Shown piece by piece: positions 12,801 through 24,800 of a stretch of DNA of 64,000 nt; positions within the stretch are counted from its first letter, which is position 1; each line of letters begins with the position of its first letter. The notes beneath the pieces are model-generated. The model saw only the letters and a list, made by a program, of their open reading frames with translations, made no database searches and was not told the DNA's origin. The DNA lies in the NCBI RefSeq assembly GCF_020740795.1, contig NC_067312.1:59706405-59770404 (forward strand). Reading direction: 5' to 3'. This DNA comes from Apus apus (lineage: Eukaryota; Chordata; Aves; Apodiformes; Apodidae). The position numbers and the translations under genes were made by a program.

Positions 12801-15800
12801 AGTGTAGTATAAATTGTCAAAGATTTAGGCTAAGAGATCCTGTTATCTGTTTTGTTTTCATTATTTTGGAGTATTATGGCTTGTATTTTGTTTTACTAGG
12901 GGGAGAAAGCATTATACAATCATTGTGAAAAAAAGAAAATTAAATCAATGTACAAAATTGTAGGCTTAAGAGAGGAATTTATTTGTCTGCTTAGGAAACA
13001 TAACGTTTTAAAAAAAAAATTTCCTTTTGGGTGCTAAGTTTTATGATAATATTGCAGTGTGGAAAAAAATACTATTAATTCAGTTCATGCTAATACCTTC
13101 ACCCTAAAAAATAAAAACTAACCACCAAACAAGAAAAAAGCTGCAACAATAATTAATAATTCTGACAAATAGTATGAGGTAAAGTGTGTTTGAAACACCA
13201 GTTATTTGCGTAACATGCACAAAAGATTCCCATTTTTCTTTTTTGAGTCCTGCTGAAAAATAAAATATAATCCATCCTCGTGTTTCTCTTTGTATCACAA
13301 TGCTTTTGCCCAATTATAGGCTGTCTTGTATTCTTGAACAAGAATTTATTGGAGGCAAATTTGCTAAGTGTTTGCATCTGTTTCTGCTGGTACAGAGCCT
13401 CCTGAGGTGGTAATTGTGCTGATGCAGGGGAATTTGTGGTTGTGGTGTTGCTCAGTGTTTCCTAGAACCAAGCTGGGACTGACTGCACAACTGAAAGCGC
13501 AGAAGCGTACTTTGCTGCATGAGAATAAGTAGTTATTTTCAGTTATTTATTCCCTCAGTGAAGTTGCCTGTTACTTTTGCTGCTCCTGTGCAACCCTGGC
13601 AGAAGTTTAAGTCGCTTTCTGTCATTGGACAGGATAGAGAAGGAGAGGGGGTGATACTTCTGTCACAGGTGACAAGCAAGGCAGCTGATGGCTGGAACAG
13701 CACACACTTGACTCTGCAGGGAATCAGATCTACAAAGAAAATCTTCCTGCACTGACAGGCAAGAAGTCCCCCTGTATAGCTCTCTCTCTTGAGCCATTCC
13801 TTGCTTCAAAGACATGGACAGTAAGGATTGAGTGTATCTTTGAGCCTGGAGGAGACTCAGGGCACCTTAACACCCTCTACAACTACCTGAAGGGAGGTTG
13901 TAGTCAGGTGGAGGTCGGGCTCTTTTCCCAGCTAGTGACAGGATGGGAGGGCATGGCCTGAAGCTGAACCAGGAGAGGTTTAGATTGGATATTAGGAAGC
14001 ACTTCCTCACAGAGAGGGTGATCGGACATTGGAATTGACTGCCCAGGGAAGTGGTGGAGGCACCATACTTGGAGGTGTTTAAGGAAAGACTCGATGTGGC
14101 ACTTAGTGCCAAGGTCTAGCTGATCTGGTGGTGTTGGTCATTGGCTGGACTTGATGATCTCAGAGCTTTTTTCCAGCCTCAATGATTCTGTGATTCTGTG
14201 ATTCAGCAATTCAGCAAGTTTGCTTATAATACCAACCTGTGTGGAGCAGTTGACACCCTAGAGGAAAGGGATACCATCCAGAGGGACCTTGACAGGCTGG
14301 AGAGGTGGGGCAATGCCAACCTCATTTAAGTTCAACAAGGCCAAGTGCAAGGTCCTGCACCTCCATCAGCGCAACCCCAGGCACAAATACAGGCTGGGGG
14401 GAAAATGTATTATGAGCAGTCCTGAGGAGAAGGCCTTGGGGGTGGTAGTAGATGAGAAGCTTGACATGAGCTGCCAGTGTGTACTGGAGCCCAGAAGGCC
14501 AACTGTGTCCTGGGCTACATCAAAAGAAGTGTGGCCAGCAGGGCCAGGGAGGTGATTCTGCCCCTCTACTCTGCTCTGGTGAGACCCCACCTGGAATACT
14601 GTGTACAGTTTTGGAGTGGGAGAGGGTCCAGAGAAAGACCATGAAGATGATCAAAGGGCTGGAGAGCTCTGCTGTGAAGACAGGCTGAGAGAGTTGGGGC
14701 TGTTCAGCCTAGAGAAGAGAAAGCTCCAGGGAGACCTTAGAGCACCTTCCAGTGCCTGAAGGGGCTACAGGAAAGCTGAGGAGGGGCTTTTCACCAGAGA
14801 GGGCAATGATAGGACAAGGGGTAATGGTTTTAAACTGAAAGGGGGAAGATAAAGGTTAGACATCAGGAGGAAGTTCTTCACCAAGAGGGCAGTAAGGTAC
14901 TGGAACAGGTTGCTCAGGGAGGTTGTGGAAGCCCCCTCTCTGGAGGTGTTCAAGGCCAGGTTGGATGAAGCTTTGTGCAACCTGGTCTAGTGTGAGGTGT
15001 CCGTGCTCATGGCAGGGAGGTTGGAATCTGATGATCTTTAAGGTCCCTTCCAACCTTAACCATTCTTTGTTTCTATGATTCTAATCATAACTGTGTGTAA
15101 ACATGTGTTTAACATGGGTTCTTTTAAATGTCATAAAATGTGGTATGGTACAGTATCAAATAAGTGTATTAAGTGCAAAATGTACCATATTACGAGAGTA
15201 CAGTGCTTTTACACAGTTGTCCTGTTGTTATTAAGTCAGTTCCCCAACATCATCAATGAGGATTACATAGTGTAGGTGAGCTGTTAATGCTTTCAGCACT
15301 GTGTTCATCTGACTGGCTTTAAGCAGGGTTAGATAGCCCAGGTATTAAGATGACAACAGTTAAGTATCTTTCAAAAGAAGAGGGTTCTTGGAGGGCTGGC
15401 CTTGGAAAGAGGGTGGAAAGCATTGCAGGCTTTTGTCAATGGAAGCAGGAAGCTAATGACTCTTCTTTGGCTTGAGTCACATGCAATGTCTTCTGCAAAG
15501 TGGTGCAAATATCAGGAGAAAGATAATCCATTCATTTCAGGTAGCAATAAAAAGGAATCTTAAATCACGCAGTGTTAGAGTTCAGACATGTTTCCCTGCT
15601 GCTGATCATGATCAGGAGCAGTCATGCTGTGTTTGTAGGGTAGATCTGACTTGTTATTCCACTGTATAGTGCAGATCTGACTCATTATATGCTGTTAGTT
15701 AATGTATGGATGCTGTTCTGATGGCTTCTGGCTCATTTGGGTTGTCTCTGCTTAGCGTAACCCTTAGTCAACCTGATGTGATTGCACTACTAGGAAATAC

Positions 15801-18800
15801 CTCAACCACAGCTGAAAATAGTAGCCTTGTGATAGTACTGAGGTTATTGAGAAACTCCATTGCCTGTGTAATTTTTCTAATTCCTGGTAAAGATGCCATA
15901 ACGTGAACATCCCAGATGGTAGAGCTCTTATTTGAAACTTTGGCAACAGGACACAATAATTTATCTTTTTATTCCAGCCAGTGTATATTGCAAGGGAAGA
16001 GTAAGAGATCACTCAGACAGATGTGATCTAGTAGTTAGTTTGCTGAGTTCTAATCAGTAAATTTAGCTATGTAAAATATTCAATATATACAGATGAATTG
16101 GTGGTCAATAATCTACTATTGACTACAATTAAAAGTTAGTATGGGACACAAAGATTATTGTGTAAGCTTACAATATGTATCTTAAATGCTAAATGCATGC
16201 AAAAAAAAGTCACTTACCGACCCATTGATGTCTGATGTCAGGTAAGGGATCTCTCAGCCTGGAGGGGTAACATAGGGAGGCATCCGTACTCAAAGGGACA
16301 TCGCCATGCAGCCAGATGTTGGGAGAGAGTTCAATGGATCCTGATGGCTGCAGATTTTTATAGCGTAAAGGGGTTGATTTGTAAAAGGATTTTCTGCTGC
16401 CAGGGCAGTTGCAGCCCAGTCTGCAGACAAACCCGTTTCTTGGGCTTGGGGCTGATTTCTCACCAACAGCCTCACACAATGGGATTAACTTGGGTTAGGT
16501 GTAATTGCTGAGCAGCTGCCTAGACCAAAGTTAAAGTTAGTTGGAACAGGAGGAGTGCCTCCTTCACCATGTGTCACAGAGATCTGCCCCAAGAGAGGCA
16601 AGGCTCCAGAGCAAAAGGTAGAAAAGGACCCTCTCGAGGATTTTCTTGGGCTTGCCAGTGCTCTGGCACAGCACTGATCCTGCTTTTGCTGGAGTTCTCT
16701 CTGTGATTTTACAGACATATGCAAATACATATGTACACAATTACCTAACAGTTACAGCATTTTTTCATTAAAATGGGCCTTATAAAGAGTGCATGCATTA
16801 GAGGGACATGCAAGTGTATGTAGAGATTCTAATTATGAAATTAAAGTTGGGCATTTTGTCACTTTTGAGCACTGGCCAGCTGCATACAAAACTTTAGTTA
16901 ACTCTCTTAATAAAACAATCTGGAATTGTTCAAATATTTAAAATATAATACCTGGAAAAAGGCCTTTGAGGGGAAAAAAAAAATTAATTTTAGAAGAGTG
17001 CTTTTCTCTAGAAGCATCCAAACTGAACTGTTTGGTACAGGGTTTTAATCATGGCTGTAAAAAACAACCAAACCTCTTCCAAATCTGAATTATCTATGTG
17101 ATTCACTTTTGGCTTTTCCTGATTTGGTGTTTTTATGCACTATATATTGATTTTGATCAGCTGTAGCATGCTGGATTAATCTTACTTGTATTTTTAAAAC
17201 AGTATGCTGATTGCCTCCCAACTGGAACCAGCGTATGCCAGGACAGTTTACCCATGCTTTGATGAACCTGCCATGAAGGCCACGTTTAATATCAGAGTTG
17301 TCCATGACCCAAGCTATGTGGCTCTTTCCAACATGCCTGCTATTGGTAGGTAAACCATAAGTAGACATATATTTTTTTCCGCCCCTAAATTACTTTTTTA
17401 AAGGGTGTAATTTATCTGAACAGCCTATGTCACCTGGTACAATTGTCCATGTGCTAATGCCTGGAAAATGTACAGAAAATCTCTGAACTTAAACATTTTG
17501 AGAAAGTTATTAATAATTGATGTCTCTGATGGCAACAATTCCGTAGTTTTGTCAGTTGCTCTCCTCTGGTTGCTGGAGGCTGCGTAGGGTTTCATTCCTA
17601 GCATTTGCTGATTAGTCAGTGTGTCTGTCTTACCGCGTGCATCTCCTTAAAACAAAACAGAAGCCTCAGTGTGTAGAGCCTGTAATTGTGGTATTGAGGG
17701 ATTCCTTTCATTCTAAGTAGATTTTAAGACGTATTTACAACATACAAAAAATTGTTTTACCAGGCAGAGACACTATAGCCTCCTGTGTACTTACAAAATA
17801 AGAATGAGAGGGCTGTAAGGCTCTAGAGATGCTCCTTCTGTCTGCTGCTGGGATCTCATGTGGGTGCACGTGGGGCATAAGTTTCCAAATGTATTCTGTA
17901 AATGAGTGTTTGTACAGAAATCTGTTAGATTTCCTGCCTCCTTCTAACTATTTTTTTTTTTTTTTCTGGAGTTCATTGCCACTAATCTTTATTTTTCATA
18001 TAGATAAATTTCAGCCATAAAATGGAAGTTTTACTAGATTTGCATGGAAGCTAATTAACTAGGAATTATAATAGATGGGATCTCTGAGAATTGCTTGAAG
18101 CATTTCCTTTCCTGACAATCTTGTCCATGTCTCCTTTATTTAGAAGGAAAGTATCTGATTAAGTATTTCATAACTCGTGGGCACACATGACCTATATTTG
18201 AATTATAATAGATCCTTCATTTTAGAGATATGCAGCATGATATAAGTTGTCCACAGTTTGCCTACATCCTAAAGCTGCTGCAGTTTGATATCCTTCCAAG
18301 ACTTCAGTTAGGAAGCTCAAGAGTGGATTTTTGGTATTTGCATGGAAGGTCATGACTCTGATACATGGCAGTAGCAATGAGTCTGGTTGATTGCCTTCTA
18401 CTAGAAACATATGGAGACAGTGCAAAAATGAAGCATATTGAATAGAGGCGTAAAAAACATGCAGAAAACACAAAATTCTTTCTTATGGAAGAAAAATGGT
18501 TTGAATATTTCTTTGATATTTTTTCTAGATGTATCTGAAATGAAGGATGAAAATGGAAGCCTATGGACTGTTACTACATTTAACACTTCACTGAAAATGT
18601 CAACTTACTTGACTGCTTTCGTGGTTTGTGACTTTGATTATGTCACCAGAACTGAGTGGGGAAACGAGGTAAGTACAAGGCTGCAAAACACATTATAGCA
18701 GTTTACAAAAGAAGGTGGCTCTATGGTGCGTCATGTGATTTAGAAGTTATCACAGACATAAACTGTGCTTTCCATTCCAAAACTATTCCAAAACTGCTAG

Positions 18801-21800
18801 CATTTCTCCTGCAGATATTTCTGCAGAAATCTTTCCTTTAGGATGATCAGTTATTGTCCTGTCCTGGTAATCTCAATAATTCCACAAATAGATATGGGCT
18901 CTGTATGTTAAATCTTCAGAGGCAGCTACTCTGCAGAAAGTGCTGGTCATAATTCAGGGTCTTCTAATCTTTTTATCTCTCTTAGTTGGAAAAAATAACC
19001 GTTTTCACTCATGTGACAAACCACTGAAGTTCAGTGCTTGTTCTTCAAGGCTCTTTGAGAAGCAGTGTCATACCATCAGTAGGAGCAATGCTCTGTTGTT
19101 TTTATTTCTTGTTATCATACTCTATTTGATTGGTAATAAATTAATTTCATGAAGTTGAATCTGTTTTGCCCATGATGGTAATGGGTGAGTGATCTCTCCC
19201 TGTCCCTATCTTGACATATGAACCTTGTCAAAGTATTTTCTCTGCCCTGTCCAGCTGAGGAGAGGAGTGATAGAGCAGCTTTGGTGGGCACCTGGTGGCA
19301 ACCCACCACAATGTCATACCTGCCATCCCCTGTATAGAACATGTCGGATGCTTATGGCTCTGACTGTGGTGTCTTTTTCAAAGTTTGATATGTACTGACA
19401 GGAGTCATTAAAGCAAAGCATTTGGAGGAGCATTTTTCAGAGGGAAGAGTCACCACCCATGTTCTGTGAGATAGAGGGGAGACAGTATTTTTTATTTCAG
19501 ACAGAGATTCTCAGTTTCTACCTCCACAGTATTTCTGTGAGGATGTTAATTGTATCTGTTTTGTAATTTCTGGTACGTAATTTACTGCCTGAAACTCCAG
19601 TATTATAACTCAAGAGTTCATACCAAGATTAAGATTTTAAGTCTGCCCATTGTGTTTAGGTTTTGCAAAATGAAGTCATCTGGTCTTTGAATCTCCTCTG
19701 AAATCTTGGCTGAAAAGATGGACTCAGGTGCTGAGGATACTCTGCTAACTGATTATTCTTTTCTTTTTCCCTTGTAAATTGAAGCCTGATGCTTCCCAAC
19801 TGTGCTCTTAGTTTTTGGCTCTGCAGGTCCTTGGAGACTACGTAATGCATTTAGTTGCAAGAAATGTGGGGACGTTGAGCTGTTAGTACCTGGGGGGGGC
19901 TCACATCCAGAGTTACATGATGGAGACATGAACCTTTTCGCAGTCTACTCCATCACCTTGGGCAAGTAGTTGTCCTCTTCAGCAGCATGACAAAGCAAAT
20001 GGGCACAGGAAGTGAAAGTTTTGCTTGATGCTTCTCACTCTGTTGCTCAGAATTATGGATGTCATGTGCTCAAATGTCAACTGCTCTCCCAGCAGCAATA
20101 GGAAGCCAGTTGTTTGTTTCAGGCAGTGAGAATGTTTAGGAGGAGAGAAGTTGTATGTTCGGCAGTAAATGCTCTCTGAACATCCGTTTCTCTCTCTTAA
20201 GGGAAAGAGTGAAGGTCTGAAGGGAAGTTTGTCACCCAGACTCACTGGCTGGAATACATTGACTTAAGATGTGTGATTTGAAATAATTTGATAGCATTTC
20301 CCATTTAATAAAAGAAAAGCCAGGAGTCAGTTTGTTCCAGCAGTGTATAGTTGGACTCAGATTTTGGCCCTTTTTGAAGTATTGGAACTTTCCTAGATTT
20401 TAGCAGGATTAGGCTCTGTGCTACCTTTTGTTAGGTCCACCAAAACTTGAGTTAGGATGTTTTTTTTCATTAAAAGCTTCATTGCATGGACTGCTGTGGA
20501 CAGACAGCATTTTCAAACAATGATTCCCAGAAGAGAAGCAAAGAAAATGAAAATATAAGGGTTGTCTAAAAGAATGCTTCACTGTTTTATTGCAGATACG
20601 GATTTGGGCTCGGAAAGAGGCTGTTAAAAATGGATATGTTGACTATGCTTTAAATATCACAGGCCCAATATTTTCATTTCTGGAAGACTTACTTAACATC
20701 AGCTACCCTTTGCCAAAAACAGGTGAGATCACGTATATTCTTAAGTGGACCAAAACCAGCTGCTGGTGGTGTAACATTCACAGAACAAATGGGTTCTTTT
20801 GCAGTGTTCTCTTTTTACAGCTTGTTACATTCATAGCTTGAACTAAGTTTTAACTCACAGAATTCTCCTTCTTTCATCATGCACTCTTACCTTCACATCC
20901 CACTCATTATTTTAAAGCATGATTTCCTATTAAAGAAACAAATAGGGCTAGGAAGTCGATAGAAAGGAGTTGTTCAGTCACATGGCTATTTCTGGGATGT
21001 ATTGACCATACCAGGCAAGGATGTTGCAGTCCTGACATCCTGCCAGTAAATCCTGCTGTAGCTCGTGTCTCCCCAAAGCATTCCTTGCTTCCTTCAGTAT
21101 GTCCCTGTCTTACCTGTGAGTTGGCTGTTTATTCCTCTACATTAACACCCCCTCCTCCAGGAAAAAAGATTATTACAGGAAAACATTGTTTCTACTTAAA
21201 ATGGACATGAGGTAAGTCAGTTAAGTCAAGCTTCAGTCAAGAAAAAAGGGTCCCATGGCACAGTTCCACTGTACCTTCTGTCCACTACTTGTACTTGGAT
21301 TCCCAAGGACGTTAGCATTAACATTGTGGGAAAACACTTTATTTTATACAAATGTTGAATAGAGAGCACAGAATATTGAGAGCATGGAAAGCAGTTCTTT
21401 AAAATTAGTTTTGGACATGATCTTAGTGGATTGCAGGACTGTGGGAGAAGAATTTAACTTGTTTCTTAACTAGATAATTTGTGGATTTGTCAAATCTGTG
21501 TTTTGGTACTTGAAATAAATAAATTTTCATCTGTGTAAATGTATTACCTGACAGTGTATTTAGAATAACTTGTGGAATTGATCACAATGTTTGCTATGGA
21601 AAGTGTAATATATGCAGTGTTCACTCATTAGATTTTATTATTGTAGTAAATATAAAAACTACTCAAGGGCTGTAGACAATTCTGTGTCATGGTTGCATTC
21701 TATTTAGCAGCAGTGTCAATACATTAATTCTTCAGTATAAAAATGCGACAAAATTGAAGTAGAAGAACAGTACCACAGGCTTCCTGTTAGGTAAGATTTC

Positions 21801-24800
21801 AGATTTGCAGGATGTTGTAACACAATTACGATCCCCACTGTAATGTCATGCAGCACCAGCTGCATTTCCCACTGACTTTCTTTGCAGTTTTTCTTAAAAA
21901 TTAATAGGATTAGATGAACAAAGAATAACTCCTTGTAAATAGTAGAGATTTCTATTGGGAACTCATAATGTGCAATTGAGAATAAACACAATTAAAATCA
22001 GGGGTATTTCAGGATTTGTCTTCACCTGATTTTAATGCAGTTGTAAGTCAGCTCTCTTGCCCCAAGCTGTCTAGATGAGGGCTGCTTTACCAAAAGTGAA
22101 ATACCTTTGCTGTAAGCCTGGGGGGATAAGCCTGGCTGAGATGGAGCCTAGCTTTGCTTGAGTTCAGCACCAGGCTCACACTAACTGGCTTTCAGACTGG
22201 AACTGGCTCATGGTCAGTAGGTTTGGAGTACAAGCTTGTGTCTGCTTCCAAAGTGCTCTGTATAAGTTTTCCAACTTCTGCTCTTTGCTGCATATAGACT
22301 ATCTTTCTTGGAGATCCTTGATGTTTTGTCCAACTCTCACATTTGAACTAGAAAACTGCTCCCTGTGCCCAAGGCAGAAGGGTAGCTACAGAGCTAACAG
22401 CCCTGCTGTGGAAACAAAGAGGTGATGTTTCTAAGGCGCCTTTCAAATAAGAGTGGAAAGGATCCCTCTACTGAGTGAGATGAAAGGGGAAGGTGTTTTT
22501 TTTCTCAGTTGTTAAGCTGAAGAAAGAGGTAAGTGTCATCTTTCTGAAACACATGAGAAAGTCGTAGAGAAAAAATTCTAAGAGCCAGAACTGAATATCT
22601 TCTCTCCTAGCATTGATAAAATACAGCCTTTGTTTTTGTTCAAAACATTTGTATGTACAAGGTACAGTACAGATCTGTGCTTTGTGGGATTTTATTATGT
22701 GGCTTCCTGAAAGAGTGTCAATCATAGATGAATAGTATGATGAACAAAATTTCAAACCATTTGCAAGTGTGTTCCCATAGTACTGCAAAGAACCACTAAA
22801 ATGTAATATCCTTTAATTGCACACTGAACCAGTGTGAGCATTAAAATGGTGAGCATTTTACTTCTGAAATTTTTAAAGATACCTTTGGTTCTTTTTGTTG
22901 TTTTTTTTTTTTTTTCTCTGAATCAATTTAGATCTGGTTGCACTGCCTGATTTTGGAGCAGGTGCTATGGAAAACTGGGGGCTAATGACTTTCCAAGAAT
23001 CATCACTGATGTACCTCCCAAGTGATAAATTCACAAGCAGAAAGGCAATGATTGCCATAATTGTGTCACATGAGCTAGGACACCAGGCATGTGGTAAAAA
23101 ATTCTGTAAATGTATTTGTCTATGAGTTTGTTCCCTTCTGGTTGCTGGTAATGCAGTCACTGATTAGCAGGAGAAAAATAGTGACTTGGTAGTAGGGGGT
23201 GTGATCTATTTGATCATAAGTTCCACTGATAAATCAGTATAAAAGAGGTTCTGTTGGCATACTGACTACACAGGACTCATTGATACAAAACAGTAAATTG
23301 GCTGCTTATTTTTTTCTCACACAGTATCTGAACGCCATACTAGAAAATAGAATAAGGATGTAGGGATGACGCAGTACTTCATAGGAGAATTAATGTGCTT
23401 AGTAAATATTCTTTTTAAGTGGCAGTGCATGTACATATCGGAAAATGTATTTGTTTTTTCCTATAAGAAACAGCCTGTGCTATGATTGAACAAAATTTAC
23501 ATGAATGGACATAAAACTGTAGCTGGACTTTTTTCCATTTTTACAGAAATTTTAAGAATTTTTCATACTTGGTTTGGAACTGTAATGCAGTTTAACTTTT
23601 TTATTGACTATATTTAAATGGCTGTTGTTTGCCAGAGCAGCAACTGTTTGTACTTAGACATCAATGTTAATGAAAGAGTTTAACTTTGCTAGTGCACTTG
23701 CATGCCTTTCTGACAAGGTCTGTAACTTTTCAGACCTTCAGGTGAGCATTTTTATTGTGGGCCAATAAGACAAATGTTAGTACTTAATTAAACTTTATTT
23801 TAAAACAAAGTTGTAGTTCAAGTTTTTAAGAATTAACAATTGCAATACAAATCTCTAAGTGATAGTATTTTGTGACATATGAACAGCCAAATATGGGGAT
23901 GTAGCAGCTGTTGTGGAGATTGTATTTCTTGCCAGGATAGAGATTTTCTGATTTTGGAAATGGTTATTTTCCCCAATTCTGTTTAGTATTCCCCTGATAA
24001 TTTCCCTTTGTTAAGAATATGGAAAGGTTGTTTTGTAATTGCCTGATAAAAATACCCTATTTTTAATCATCGCCTGATAGGATCTTTTAGATATTTAAAT
24101 TTTATTGGGAAGTGTTTATAATTCAATACAGTACAATAATTACATAAAGGTCTGACATACATACTCCTGGTATGAAATTGTAGATGAAACAATTGAAAAA
24201 TAGGTGCCCTGAACCTCTGATTTTCTCCAAGGTGCATCTTTTTCTATTGAATTTTCACTGTCTGAAGGAATATCCGGTAGTTTATTCAATTGATATTTGA
24301 CACATTAAATAAAGTTTCTACAGCATAGGTATGTATGTTTAAAGTGCAAAAATGAAAACAGCAGACCAAAAAGATGATGAGACATTTTTTCTTTCTATTA
24401 AAGTGGTTTGGAAATCTTGTTACTATGAACTGGTGGAATGATCTCTGGCTTAAAGAGGGACTAGCATCTTACTTTGAGTACCTGGGAGCTGCCTTTGTTG
24501 AACCCAAGCTTTCACTGGTAGGTACTCGTGCTTGCTGAAGTAAACTGAAGTAGGAAATTTCCAACATGTAGGAAGAAAAGGAAGGTGCAGGAGATGGGAT
24601 TTAAGTAAGCCATGGCATTAGTAACTTAACTTCCCTGGGAAAGACCAGCGGGTCTTGATTCTTCCCTGGAGGGTCTCTGTCTGCTGGGGGCTGTGATCAT
24701 ACCCAGCTCTTCTACAGCTGACACAGAGGATGGTCAGACAGCTGTAATTCTGCAGTGACAAGGAGTTAGTGTCATGTAGCAAACCTAGCTTTCCTTCCTA

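Larger units (their letters stand above)
9591..17202 (+). other. LVRN: LVRN intron 1
   Basis: Longest intron (7.6 kb). The first 250 bases are the tail of the CpG island. The rest is AT-rich with a T run near 11080-11095 and the head-to-tail CR1 pair at 13.84-15.08 kb. No further coding exon is seen, and the phase-2 join from exon 1 to exon 2 needs none. Confidence 0.8.
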
